Shown here piece after piece: positions 8,152 through 16,974 of a stretch of DNA of 36,309 nucleotides. The DNA lies in the NCBI GenBank assembly GCA_019695185.1, contig JAIBAN010000083.1:1-36309 (forward strand), written 5' to 3'. Source of the DNA: Blastocatellia bacterium. GTDB lineage: Bacteria > Acidobacteriota > Blastocatellia > Chloracidobacteriales > Chloracidobacteriaceae. The notes under the pieces were generated by a model, which was given only the letters and a program-made list of their open reading frames with translations, was not told the DNA's origin and ran no database searches. Every line of letters starts with the position of its first letter. The first letter of the stretch is position 1. The position numbers and the translations under genes are program-made.

Positions 8152-8446
8152 AAGCGAAAAATTCCTTTAAGAAAAAGTACCGTTAAACAATCTATAAATG
8201 TTAATTGGCAAGTGTTATGCCAGAAATATTCAGGCGAATTTGAGTGGTTGGCCTGGTATTGCTCGGGTTCAGAAAGCTGTTTTGCTGACTTGCTTTTTAT
8301 TTTAATTAAATTCGAATTGAGAATTCATTTTGACTGATTTGCCTGACCGCTTTGTCAATGGCATGTATCGGGTGCGGTTCTTTGTGTGCTTGAGTCAACC
8401 ACCGGAAAAAGCCGGGTCCCAAAACGGATGTTGGGAAACCCTGGTA
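8152..8446. other. Gap between the ATPase and platform genes, no gene seen
   Basis: This AT-richer stretch between the terminator behind the ATPase gene and the GspF-like start has no convincing reading frame. It contains one isolated GAATTGAGAATTC (around 8315), matching the heptamer unit of the arrays elsewhere. Because a terminator lies just upstream in transcription direction, a promoter for the platform/pseudopilin genes should lie here. Candidate hexamers such as TTGCCA on the minus strand near 8206 lack a well-spaced -10 box, so no promoter is called. Confidence 0.4.
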
Positions 8447-8482
8447 CCGGAAAAAGCAAAGGGCGACGCTGAAACGTCGCCC
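8447..8482 (-). terminator. Intrinsic terminator behind the PilB-like gene
   Basis: On the minus strand, GGGCGACG-TTTCAG-CGTCGCCC forms a perfect 8-bp GC-rich stem and is followed by TTTGCTTTTTCC. It starts 10 bases after the stop codon of the ATPase gene. It would separate the PilMN-PilO-PilB segment from the platform and pseudopilin genes, or let only part of the transcription through. Confidence 0.75.
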
Positions 8483-8492
8483 CGAAGTGAAG

Positions 8493-10670
8493 TTAAAATG
8501 ACGATGCTTCGTCCACCAGTTCGGCATCAATCGCGTCAATGTAGGCTTCCGCCCCTGGTGGCACAATGATGGGCTTGGTCGGAACGCTCTGGGCACGGGC
8601 CCGGTCTTCAACTGCCTGGCTCTCCATGTTGGGAGTCCCTCCCAGGTCGTTGTAGCGGTATCCTTGCAGCCCCTCGTAGCTTGGGTCAATGTTGTTGGTA
8701 ATGCTCATCACCGAGTCGAAATCCACCAGTCCGGCCAGGGCATGACAGGTGGCAGCCCGGAGCATGGTCCAGTGGCCGAGTTCCAACAGGGCGGTTTCCC
8801 GAATCAGGTTCATATCGGTGCCGTTGGCAAGCTGCTGTTTTTGCAGGCCCGGTTGCCAGATTTCAAAAGCGGCAATCCGACCCGCATAGCCGCGATTGCA
8901 TTTCGGGCAACCGGAACTGTTGGCCCGCCGGGGAATAAAATGGGTCGGGTCAATTTTCCAGTAATCGAGCACGGTTTGCAGTTGCGGATAAGCGGCAAAC
9001 ACCGATTCCCAGTCGTTTTCGAGGGCGCAGTGCTGGCACAGCCGGGGCATCAGCCGCTGGCAAATCACCGCAATGAGCGATTCACCGATTTCATGGGGCC
9101 GGATGCCGTATTTCGAAAGCCGCGAAATGACCTGGAACGGATTGCGGATATGGACCGTGGCCTGGGTGTAAATGCCGGTGTCCGCAGCCAGAAAGGCAAA
9201 CTCAGCCGAAGCCTTGTCGCGGATTTCGGTCATTTGAATACCCTGGTAGTTGCTCCGCAAAATGGCCGGCATAAACGAGGTGGGGTCAAACACCGGATTG
9301 CCGTCCTTATCTTTGCGGCGTGGCACCTCGACCTGAAACATAAACGGCACATATTGCTCAACCGGGTCTTCGATGCTGACGAAATCCTTCCAGGGATGCA
9401 GGTCCGTGATGCGTTTGGTGATGGCTTTGAGGGTTCCGTTTTTGCCGGAGCCGGTCGGTCCGCCCACAAGCAGCAACCCATCCGTGGCGCGGGCAATCCG
9501 TTCGATAATCTCCATCTGAAACGGGAGCAACCCCAATTGCTCCATCGGGCGGATTTCTTCGCTGCCGCGAAAGAGCCGGATGGTGACAATAAAAATATCA
9601 AGTCCTTTGTAGCGCGGGTCGGTCTGGGCTTTGAGGTTGACGCGGCCGGTGAAATCAATTTTCACGCCCTTGTAGAGGAATTTGAAATAAAGGTCGCCGT
9701 CCTGGGGCACATCCTTTTCGATACCGGCAATTTTGGCTTCCTGCTTAATCAGATTGATAATGGAATGAAAGGTGTCGAGTTCAATCGGAAATGAAGGCTG
9801 TTCGTGCCAGCGTCCGTCAATATGCAGGCGGTAATGCAGCCGCCGGGTGGCCAAATCATAGAAAATCCGCAAGTCCGAGGCTTCTTTGACAAATGCTTCG
9901 GCGGCAATGGTGTTGAGCAGGTTTTTGGTTTCCGAAACCGAGTCCAGCCGGGGCCGGGCGGCCTGTTCTTCACCCACCGAGTAGGTGGTTCGTTCGGCCC
10001 GAACGCGTTGCACCTGGGCCCGGATTTCCCGCTGCGAAAGGTCTTCGACCCGGCGTTCGGGGTACACCTTTTTAATTTCGTTTTCCAACACCTGGGCCGA
10101 CACCCGGCGTGGTTTGTCGAGGGTCAGTCCGGCGGCGGATTCACGGGGCAGGCCGGCGGTGGTGGCGATTGTTTCCCGGAAGAGTTTCTGTTGAAATCGT
10201 TCCCGCAGGAACTTTTCGCCGTTTCCGTCACGGCAGATGGCGGTGACCAGGGTTCCCTGAACCCGTTCGAGAAGGACGCCGAATTTTTCCGCCTCGTCCC
10301 GCCGAATCACTCCGGCAATTTCGGTTGAAACCCGGATTTCGACTTCCTGCGGGTAACTGCGTTCAATGCCGCGCAGGATGACATCCGCCGGATGGAGTTT
10401 GGGCTTGATGCGAACCCGGCCCACTTCAACAAAGGTGAGTCGGGCTGCCCGGCACAAATCACGTTGAAAAAGCTTGTCGGTCAGGCAGCCTTGCAGGTAT
10501 TTGAGGCCGGCGTCGTCGGCCACGGCTGCTTCCAGTTCGTTTTGCGCCATTCCCAGCAATAAAACCTTGTGTTCCAAAGCTTTGGCTCGTGGAACCACAG
10601 CCGCCAGTTGCGGATTTCCGCGCAAAGTGGGACGAACCAGTGCCAGTGCCCGTGAGGTAAGTGATTGCAT
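8493..10670 (-). CDS. PilB/GspE-like assembly ATPase with an abnormal Walker A motif
   Basis: The 725-residue protein starts at ATG 10670 with GAGGAAACC just upstream. The N-terminal part (about 1-270) is not recognisable as the usual MshEN/T2SSE_N domain. The GspE core follows: ASDLRIFYD...YRLHIDGRW, then PQDGDLYFKF, VGGPTGSGKNGTL (Walker A, near residue 408), SIEDPVEQ, TEIRDKASAEFAF, and ATVHIRNPFQVISRL (His box). The C-terminal metal-binding tetracysteine is present (CQHC near 545, CPKC near 589). Family members power pilus or pseudopilus assembly as hexamers. The P-loop normally ends GKT or GKS; here it is GK-Asn (codon AAC, plus-strand 9438-9440). The usual GEIRD is TEIRD and the preceding LRQDPD is lost (LRSNYQG). 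Activity may be altered or lost. Confidence 0.9.
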   Translation of the reverse strand: MQSLTSRALALVRPTLRGNPQLAAVVPRAKALEHKVLLLGMAQNELEAAVADDAGLKYLQGCLTDKLFQRDLCRAARLTFVEVGRVRIKPKLHPADVILRGIERSYPQEVEIRVSTEIAGVIRRDEAEKFGVLLERVQGTLVTAICRDGNGEKFLRERFQQKLFRETIATTAGLPRESAAGLTLDKPRRVSAQVLENEIKKVYPERRVEDLSQREIRAQVQRVRAERTTYSVGEEQAARPRLDSVSETKNLLNTIAAEAFVKEASDLRIFYDLATRRLHYRLHIDGRWHEQPSFPIELDTFHSIINLIKQEAKIAGIEKDVPQDGDLYFKFLYKGVKIDFTGRVNLKAQTDPRYKGLDIFIVTIRLFRGSEEIRPMEQLGLLPFQMEIIERIARATDGLLLVGGPTGSGKNGTLKAITKRITDLHPWKDFVSIEDPVEQYVPFMFQVEVPRRKDKDGNPVFDPTSFMPAILRSNYQGIQMTEIRDKASAEFAFLAADTGIYTQATVHIRNPFQVISRLSKYGIRPHEIGESLIAVICQRLMPRLCQHCALENDWESVFAAYPQLQTVLDYWKIDPTHFIPRRANSSGCPKCNRGYAGRIAAFEIWQPGLQKQQLANGTDMNLIRETALLELGHWTMLRAATCHALAGLVDFDSVMSITNNIDPSYEGLQGYRYNDLGGTPNMESQAVEDRARAQSVPTKPIIVPPGAEAYIDAIDAELVDEASSF

Positions 10671-10821
10671 GATTGGTTTCCTCGGTTTCCTTGGTGTATC
10701 GTTTTTCACTGCCCGGACAAACCTCGACCGGCAAACAACAGTTTGGTTTGTATCCCGGAACGTTTTCTTTCTGATGGGGTGGGAAAACAAGTCCCGTGCC
10801 AGATTTGAATTTAATTATAAT

Positions 10822-11400
10822 TTACTTTGGGGCCAGAGCATTGGCCGCAGCAGCGGCTTCCGGAGTTGGAAAATCCAGTGGAACAAAACCGCTCAACCTC
10901 ATCGCGGTAATTCCGGTCGGATCGGTTGAGCTGATCTCCATTTCCCGAAAAACAATCACCTGAGGATAGCCGGCCAGCCGAAACAAAAAGGCACGCTGGT
11001 CGGAAAACTTGCCCTGGAGCGCGACTTTCAAGGGGGCTTCGTTGAGCCCGGCTTTATACGGAGGATGAAAATTGTCAAAGTTGGTGATGGTTAACCCGGC
11101 CAGCCGGGCTTCATTTTTGAAATCCTCAAAAATCTGGCTCCAGTTTTCGGAACCGGGCAGGAGCGTTTCAATTGCCTTGTAACGGGTGCGGGCATCGGCC
11201 AGTTCTTTTTCAAGTTGGGGACGTTCTGCCCGAAACCGGTCGGTGGCATCATTTTTTTGCTTGAGCGTGGAAATTTGGGTTTGTTGTTTGGCGAGGTTGT
11301 CTTTCCACTCGCCAAACAGAAACTGCTCGGCCAGTCCATACACAATCAGGCAGAGGACCAACGCCAGTCCAAGTTGCGGCAAAAGCTGTTTGAGGTTCAT
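10822..11400 (-). CDS. pilO: Pilus alignment-complex protein PilO
   Basis: The protein has 192 residues. A single N-terminal span (LPQLGLALVLCLIVYGLAEQ, about 7-26) is followed by a coiled coil (about 33-85, LAKQQTQISTLKQKN...KELADARTRYKAIE) and a small ferredoxin-like periplasmic domain (LAGLTITNFD, KVALQGKFSDQRAFLFRLAGYPQVIVFREMEIS). This is the standard PilO order and length. PilO pairs with PilN and joins the inner-membrane complex to the secretin in type IV pili; no secretin gene is in the window. Its ATG overlaps the upstream stop (ATGA at 11397-11400), which indicates tight coupling to the PilM-PilN-like gene. Confidence 0.85.
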   Translation of the reverse strand: MNLKQLLPQLGLALVLCLIVYGLAEQFLFGEWKDNLAKQQTQISTLKQKNDATDRFRAERPQLEKELADARTRYKAIETLLPGSENWSQIFEDFKNEARLAGLTITNFDNFHPPYKAGLNEAPLKVALQGKFSDQRAFLFRLAGYPQVIVFREMEISSTDPTGITAMRLSGFVPLDFPTPEAAAAANALAPK

Positions 11401-12953
11401 TTGGCGGTTCCTCCGGCTTGGTTGATAATGGTTGGAATTGGCTGGGTTTCGATGGATTCCGTGACAATCGAACCGGTATAACTACATGTGATGGTAAACG
11501 TGCTACTGCCACCCGTCTGGTTATACTTGGACTGGATGTTGTTGTATTTGTTCGATTGTTGCAGGTTCTTAATAAATTCGGTCACCGGGTCGGCCACGTC
11601 TATTTTGGGATTGGGTGGCGGCGGCGGCGGCTGACCGGGAGCGGGCGGCGTGGCGGGTTCGGCTGCGGTGGAAACGGTGACATAGCCCTGAATCGTCACA
11701 TCCCGCCCTTGAATCCGCAACGACGTGAGTTTCAGGGTCTGAGGCGTCTGGATGTAGACATTATTGGTGATTTCGTAATCGCCCCGTTGCGATTCCCGTA
11801 ACTTGTTGACGAGTTCCACCCGGCGGTTGATGGCGGTGATGACGGCCTTATAATTCTTGGCTTCCTGTTCCAGTACCCGGTTGCCTTCCTCACGTTTTTT
11901 CTCCACAGCCAGGTCTGCCGCCAATCGGGCTTCCTGCCGGGTGAGGAAAGCCCACTGGCCGCCCCCAAACAGGATCAGAAAAACGCCGGTGAGGACCAGC
12001 CCCAGATTTTTCATGAGCGGGTGGGAGCTGCTTTGCCCGTTGCCGGAAAACAGGCCCCGCAAACGGTTGCCCCACCCAGCAGCCTGTTTTTCAGGCGGCA
12101 GGGAGGAAATCTGTTTGCGGAAATCGGCGGCATGTTGATCGGCAAAGGAACGGGCGGCTCCGGCCAGCAAAACCGGAACCGAGGTTTTAAAAAACCGGTG
12201 GTCGGGCCGGGCGGCCATTCGTTGGGCATCGGCATCGCGCAACTCGACCGAAAACAGCCGGTCAGCCTCAAAGGTCCAGGCCAGGGCTTCTTTGCGGATG
12301 TTCGGGTCCAGCCAGTCAATCTGATTGGCCCGCAACCACTGATTCCCGCCAGAAACGACAATCAGTTCAAGGTAACTGCGCCATTCCATGTTGGGGTCGC
12401 TCAACAGGACATTGGCCGTATCCTCAAAACTCAGGCGGTCATTCTCAGGCAGTTCCGTTCCGTGGAAAATAAGCTCTCCCCGGTTATAGACAAACAGGTC
12501 AATCTGCCGCTCCGAGAGATGCAGGTGTCCGACTTGGCCATACTGACTGAGTTCGTTGTGATAGGCAGTGGCAAAGGCGGAAACCAGACAAGTCGGCTCG
12601 GCCAGCGTGGATTGGCCTACCGTACCAGCCAACGTGGTTGAGGAAATCTTGTTGATGACCAGGGTGTTGCCAAAATAATACTCCGCCACTACATCAGAAA
12701 AGTCTTTGGAAGACCGGGAGCTGGCATGAGCGGTTTCCGGGCCGGTGCGAATTTCGGTCACACAGGGGCAAATGCTGATGGTGGCTGTGTCGGCAGTGGT
12801 CGGACCCAGTTCCCGCAACGCCGCTTGGGCGTCCTCCCGATGCTCAATATGAACCAGTCGGGGCCAAAGTGAACCGTCGGGGCTGGGAGAAAACTCAAAA
12901 ATACCAATATCAATGCCAGGAGTGTCATACCCAGAGCGAAAGACTCTTAACAT
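11397..12953 (-). CDS. PilM-PilN / GspL-like fused inner-membrane assembly protein
   Basis: The 518-residue protein has SD GAGG seven bases before the ATG. The first roughly 310 residues are cytoplasmic and strand-rich (HLSERQIDLFVYNRGELIFHG), resembling the actin-like fold of PilM or cytoplasmic GspL. A single span (LGLVLTGVFLILFGGGQWAFL, about 314-335) and a coiled coil (about 340-385) follow, then a PilN-like periplasmic domain with YIQTPQTLKLTSLRIQGRDVTIQGY. The PilN part is interrupted by a proline-rich loop (GQPPPPPPNP, near 440). Separate PilM and PilN proteins are the norm in type IV pili; one chain with this order is the GspL arrangement of type II secretion. Phosphate-binding motifs of actin-like ATPases are not obvious. 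It is the first gene of the locus. Confidence 0.75.
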   Translation of the reverse strand: MLRVFRSGYDTPGIDIGIFEFSPSPDGSLWPRLVHIEHREDAQAALRELGPTTADTATISICPCVTEIRTGPETAHASSRSSKDFSDVVAEYYFGNTLVINKISSTTLAGTVGQSTLAEPTCLVSAFATAYHNELSQYGQVGHLHLSERQIDLFVYNRGELIFHGTELPENDRLSFEDTANVLLSDPNMEWRSYLELIVVSGGNQWLRANQIDWLDPNIRKEALAWTFEADRLFSVELRDADAQRMAARPDHRFFKTSVPVLLAGAARSFADQHAADFRKQISSLPPEKQAAGWGNRLRGLFSGNGQSSSHPLMKNLGLVLTGVFLILFGGGQWAFLTRQEARLAADLAVEKKREEGNRVLEQEAKNYKAVITAINRRVELVNKLRESQRGDYEITNNVYIQTPQTLKLTSLRIQGRDVTIQGYVTVSTAAEPATPPAPGQPPPPPPNPKIDVADPVTEFIKNLQQSNKYNNIQSKYNQTGGSSTFTITCSYTGSIVTESIETQPIPTIINQAGGTAK

Positions 12954-13236
12954 AGGACAACCTCAGAGGTCGGTTTCAAAATGATTTTGATGGTGTCAGA
13001 CAAAACTGAAAAAAGTAGGTGGAGAGGATGGAAAAACTCTACCGTTACTGGTTGCATGCCGTAAAGACAAAATTTGTAGCTGGATTGTTCCCAAACAAAG
13101 CGCATAAGAATCATTTTCCAAACTGGTGGAAATCCTGATTGGCCAAAGTGTTTTTCCAGATGAGAGGTTTTTAAGTTGGTTTACGCGTTGAAGAGAGAAT
13201 GAATGGTTTGATTCACATCAATTTTTTGGGACGGAC
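12954..13236. promoter_or_regulatory. Divergent promoter region between pilus locus and Oar-like gene
   Basis: This 283-bp gap separates two divergently transcribed genes and must hold start signals for both. A perfect 15-bp palindrome, TCAAAATGATTTTGA (12976-12990), lies 23-37 bases upstream of the PilMN-like start and could be an operator. No strong -35/-10 pair was found on either strand. For the receptor gene, GGGACGG four to ten bases before the ATG can serve as SD. Confidence 0.4.
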
Positions 13237-16200
13237 ATGAGAATTCTTTTTTCTTTTATCAATGGTCGGTTGGGGCAATGGACCGGATTCCTGGTTGGAA
13301 TCCTCTTGGGAGTCGCCATCACCCATCAGCCCGTTCCGGCCCAAACCGTGACCGGCACCGTGACCGGACAGGTGATTGACCAGGCCCGGAGCCCGTTGGC
13401 CGGAGTGCTGGTCCGGGTCACCAATTTGGAAAACGGCTTTGACTATGGGCGCAAGACCGATGGAGCGGGGAATTACCGAATTGAATTTCTACCGGCAGGA
13501 ACCTACACGATTTCAGCCGAAATGGAGGGGTTCGAGACGGCCCTGTTGCCCGATTTCTTGATTGAGGTCAATCGGTGCAAGGTTATCAAGCCGCCTCCGA
13601 TTCAGATGCGACCGTTGGCAGTAGCTGGCAATCCGGCGACCAATGTGCAAACCGCCGGGCTGACCCAGGCCAATCTGGCCGATGCCACCCTGCGGGGGAG
13701 TTTTACGGCAGCTTTTGTGACCGGGTTGCCGCTGGCCGGAATCCGCAGTTTTGATACGCTGGCCTTGCTGCTTCCCGGTGTGGCTCCGGCTCCGGTCACG
13801 GTTGGAGCCAACGGGCCCGGCATTGGTCCCGGAGTTGGGACCGCCGGCCAATATACAGTCAACGGCAGCCGGGCCCGCAGCAACAATTTCACGATTGACG
13901 GTTCCGACAACAATGACCAGGAAGTTGGGGTCCGGCGACAGGGTTTTACCTCAGCCATTCCGATTCCGGTGGAAAGCATCGTCGAGTTTCAGGTTTCCAC
14001 CCTGCTGGCGGATTCGGAAGCCGGTCGCAACAGCGGCGGGCACATCAACGTCGTTTCCCGCAACGGGAGCCGGACCCTGCATGGCGAACTGTATGAATTT
14101 CTGATGGATTCCCGGTTGCAGGCACGGGACTTTTTTGACTTGGCTGGGCCGGGCAATCCGAAAAAAAATCCAGCTACCCGCAATCAGGCCGGAGGAGTGG
14201 TGAGCGCTCCGCTGCTTCCCGGCAAGGCGGATTTTTTTGCCGGGTTTGAATCCCAAATCCTCAACCGGGTGCAGGAACTGTCCTTTGCGGTTCCCACTGC
14301 GGGCGAACGGGGCAATGCCTTGACTGCCGCGCGCAATGCCAGTTTGCTGGGCCGGGATGTATTGTCCACTGGGTTCTATCCTTTGCCCAACAATCCAGGC
14401 GGTCCCTATGGAGCCAATACCCACACCCGGTTGTTGCCTGCCGGGGGCCGGGGAACGGTGCTGACCGTCAAGGTGGAAGGGAAGGGGGCATTATGGGGCA
14501 AGGCTGCCAACTTCGGGTTTCGTACCGGGCTCACCGATGACCGAACCCGGATTCCGGCAGTGGACCAGGCACTCAACGCCAGTCTGGAGGCGCTGACCCG
14601 CACCATCAATCCTGCGCTGGTGTTAAATGTTGACCTGTCGCCCCGTGCAGCCAATCAATTCCGCTTCTCTCTGGGGCGCACAACGTTACGGTTTGCTGAA
14701 GTCAGCGAAAATCCCTTCCTGTTTCAATCACCCACAGGCAAAACCGGCCCGGTTGGAAGAGTGATACTCGACCCGTACAGCCGCATTGGGGTGGACCCCG
14801 CTACTTTTCCACAACAGCGGGCGACCAATACCTTTCAGCTAGCCGATACCTTTGTGTTGACCAAAGGCCGCAATGCGTTGAAGTTTGGGGCTGATGTGCG
14901 TCGCATCCAGAACAATGGCCGGCTGGACCGCAACTATCGGGCTCAGGCCGCGTTTACACCGGGTTTTCTGGTTTCGGCGACGGGGCAAACCGGGTTTGGC
15001 TCAGGGGTTGATTTTGCCGCCTGGGGGCTGCCTTCCGACTTTTTCCAGGCTTTGGCGGTCACGCCGGATTCAACGCTGGGTTTGCGTTATTGGGAGGTCA
15101 ATTTCTTTGTCAACGAACAGCGGCAGGTGTCCGACCGCCTGACAATAACCGCCGGCCTGCGCTACGAACGCAACACCGTGCCAACTGATGTCACTGGTCG
15201 GTTGGAACGTTCCTTGACCCTTCAGGATGCGGATTTACCTCCTTTTGAGGCAACGTCTGCTTTTTCCCAAACTTTTTTGAAGGCTCTCAACGCCCAGCGC
15301 GGGTTTCTTGCAGGCCGCCGGGCCATCACCGATGGCGATGGCAACAATGTTGCGGTTCGGGTAGGGGCCGCTCTGGACCTCTCCCGCCAGGGAAGGATGT
15401 CGCTTCGGGGCGGATTCGGGTTGTTTTACGACCCGATTCTGGGAACCGTCGTCAGCCAGTCACGAAATGCCTTTCCAAATTTTATCCCGGTCAATTTTGG
15501 TTCAGCCGTTGTCTTTCCCAATCTGTTAAGTGCCAATCCTGCTTTTATCCGCATTGGTGTCAACCGGGACACCCCACTCATTGTTCCGGGCACCCTGAAC
15601 ACCATCGGGCTGCCTCGTGACAATTTTGTCTCTGGAATCGGCCAACTGCTGACGGTGGGTGGCTTTTTCATCGGTTCGGGCTTTGGGGCGGGCATCACTT
15701 TGCCGGAGAAATCATTCCGGACTCCGCTGACCCGGCAATACAGCGTTTCACTGGAAAAGGTCATTGGCCAGGATGTGGTGGCGAGCGTGGCGTATGTGGG
15801 AACCCAGGGGCGGAACCTGTTACGGGTGCGGACTCCCAACGGCGGGCAGTTCACACCCCTGGCACTCCGGAAGGTGAGAGGTGCCGCCCCGGTAATTGTG
15901 CCCTTGCTTCGGCGACCCAATCGGGATTTGGGGGCGGTGACCGTGTTTGAAGGTTCGGCTGCTTCCAGCTATCACGCCTTGCAGGCATCTCTGGCTCGCC
16001 GACTGGCGAAGGGTTGGGGATTTCAGATTTCCTACACATTGGCCCATGCCATTGATGATGTTTCGGATGTCTTTGATACCGCCGGGAGTTCCGCTCTGGC
16101 TCAGGATGAACTGGAACGTGCCGAGGGGCTCCGGGCCGAACGGGGAAACGCGGCGTTCGATGTGCGCCACCGCCTGACTGCCGCCTGGAGCTATGAGACG

Positions 16201-16683
16201 CCGGCCTGGTTTCACTGGTTGAAGGGGTTGCGGTTGGCGGGAATTGTCACCTTGCAAACAGGCCAGCCCTATACCCTCAACACTGCCCTGGATGTCAACC
16301 AGGATGGCAATCTCAATGACCGGCTGAACACATTGGGGGGGCTGACCTTTTCAGATAAAGGCCGCACCCGGATTCGGCTGGTGCCGGGAACCAATCCGTT
16401 TTCTTTGCTGGCTCCACCTGATTCCGTCCATCCTGTCAATGGAGCGATTGGCCGCAATATGCTTCGGGCTGCCGGGATTGCCTCAGTGGATTTGGCACTG
16501 GCCAGGGAATTCAAACTGTTTGAACCGGCAACCCTCGGTTTACGGCTGGAAGCCTTCAACCTGTTCAACCGGACTCATTTCGGAACCCCGGTGCATGTGT
16601 TGGAAGCACCGGGTTTTGGCTCTGCGACCAACACAACCCTTCCCGCCCGGACCATTCAGGCAGCAATCAGAATCTCTTTCTAA
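13237..16683 (+). CDS. TonB-dependent-receptor-type outer-membrane protein, Oar-like
   Basis: This 1148-residue protein has a signal peptide (about 1-34, ending PVPAQ). It continues with a carboxypeptidase-regulatory-like Ig domain (TVTGQVIDQARSPLAGVLVR ... GNYRIEFLPAGTYTISAEMEGFE, about 40-110) and a plug-like domain (QYTVNGSRARSNNFTIDGSD, ESIVEFQVSTLLADSEAGRN, GGHINVVSRNGS). A long beta-barrel follows, ending in IQAAIRISF with the C-terminal Phe needed for BAM recognition. This domain order is typical of the Oar-like receptors that are numerous in Acidobacteriota. Substrates are unknown for most members; no TonB box is certain here. It is transcribed away from the pilus locus, and the stop is followed at once by 9-bp repeats. 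Confidence 0.9.
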   Translation: MRILFSFINGRLGQWTGFLVGILLGVAITHQPVPAQTVTGTVTGQVIDQARSPLAGVLVRVTNLENGFDYGRKTDGAGNYRIEFLPAGTYTISAEMEGFETALLPDFLIEVNRCKVIKPPPIQMRPLAVAGNPATNVQTAGLTQANLADATLRGSFTAAFVTGLPLAGIRSFDTLALLLPGVAPAPVTVGANGPGIGPGVGTAGQYTVNGSRARSNNFTIDGSDNNDQEVGVRRQGFTSAIPIPVESIVEFQVSTLLADSEAGRNSGGHINVVSRNGSRTLHGELYEFLMDSRLQARDFFDLAGPGNPKKNPATRNQAGGVVSAPLLPGKADFFAGFESQILNRVQELSFAVPTAGERGNALTAARNASLLGRDVLSTGFYPLPNNPGGPYGANTHTRLLPAGGRGTVLTVKVEGKGALWGKAANFGFRTGLTDDRTRIPAVDQALNASLEALTRTINPALVLNVDLSPRAANQFRFSLGRTTLRFAEVSENPFLFQSPTGKTGPVGRVILDPYSRIGVDPATFPQQRATNTFQLADTFVLTKGRNALKFGADVRRIQNNGRLDRNYRAQAAFTPGFLVSATGQTGFGSGVDFAAWGLPSDFFQALAVTPDSTLGLRYWEVNFFVNEQRQVSDRLTITAGLRYERNTVPTDVTGRLERSLTLQDADLPPFEATSAFSQTFLKALNAQRGFLAGRRAITDGDGNNVAVRVGAALDLSRQGRMSLRGGFGLFYDPILGTVVSQSRNAFPNFIPVNFGSAVVFPNLLSANPAFIRIGVNRDTPLIVPGTLNTIGLPRDNFVSGIGQLLTVGGFFIGSGFGAGITLPEKSFRTPLTRQYSVSLEKVIGQDVVASVAYVGTQGRNLLRVRTPNGGQFTPLALRKVRGAAPVIVPLLRRPNRDLGAVTVFEGSAASSYHALQASLARRLAKGWGFQISYTLAHAIDDVSDVFDTAGSSALAQDELERAEGLRAERGNAAFDVRHRLTAAWSYETPAWFHWLKGLRLAGIVTLQTGQPYTLNTALDVNQDGNLNDRLNTLGGLTFSDKGRTRIRLVPGTNPFSLLAPPDSVHPVNGAIGRNMLRAAGIASVDLALAREFKLFEPATLGLRLEAFNLFNRTHFGTPVHVLEAPGFGSATNTTLPARTIQAAIRISF

Positions 16684-16690
16684 AACAGCC

Positions 16691-16826
16691 TTGAGAGTCT
16701 TGAGAGTCTTGGGAGTCTTGAGAGTCTTGAGAGTCAAGAATCTATTGTCACCCAGTCACCCAGTCACCCAGTCACCCAGTCAGGCTTTGGACTCCCCAGA
16801 CTCCCCAGACTCTTCAGACTCCCCAG
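16691..16826. repeat. Composite tandem-repeat element (9-, 8-, 9-bp units)
   Basis: Five copies of TTGAGAGTC (one as TTGGGAGTC) occupy 16691-16735. Four copies of GTCACCCA plus a partial one are at 16747-16782. Four copies of ACTCCCCAG (one as ACTCTTCAG) are at 16791-16826. The reverse complement of the last unit, CTGGGGAGT, is close to the first unit read as CTTGAGAGT. The outer arrays are therefore imperfect inverted copies flanking the 8-bp array. The element begins seven bases after the receptor stop codon. The same 9-bp family recurs at 36112-36147. Confidence 0.9.
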
Positions 16827-16851
16827 ACTTTTCTGTGGTTGGAATAATCTT

Positions 16852-16879
16852 TTGCCTTTTGCGGGTTCACCGTTATAAT
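16852..16879 (+). promoter_or_regulatory. Probable sigma-70 promoter of clpC
   Basis: TTGCCT (16852-16857) and a perfect TATAAT (16874-16879) are separated by 16 bp. Transcription would start near 16886, leaving a leader of about 90 bases before the clpC ATG. No CtsR- or HrcA-type operator was recognised around it. Confidence 0.55.
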
Positions 16880-16974
16880 TCGGCAACCTTTTCCGAAGCG
16901 TTCAACAAAACCCTGCCTGGATTGTGCGCCTCACGGTGAAGTCGGCCTTATTTTTTTGCCAATGAGAGTTTCCC

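Noticed and set aside
8664..9794. Plus-strand 376-codon frame opposite the ATPase gene
   Set aside because: The minus strand encodes the complete GspE core with motifs; this is its antisense shadow.
16691..16826. Possible CRISPR array
   Set aside because: Units are 8-9 bp and contiguous without unique spacers, and no cas genes are present.
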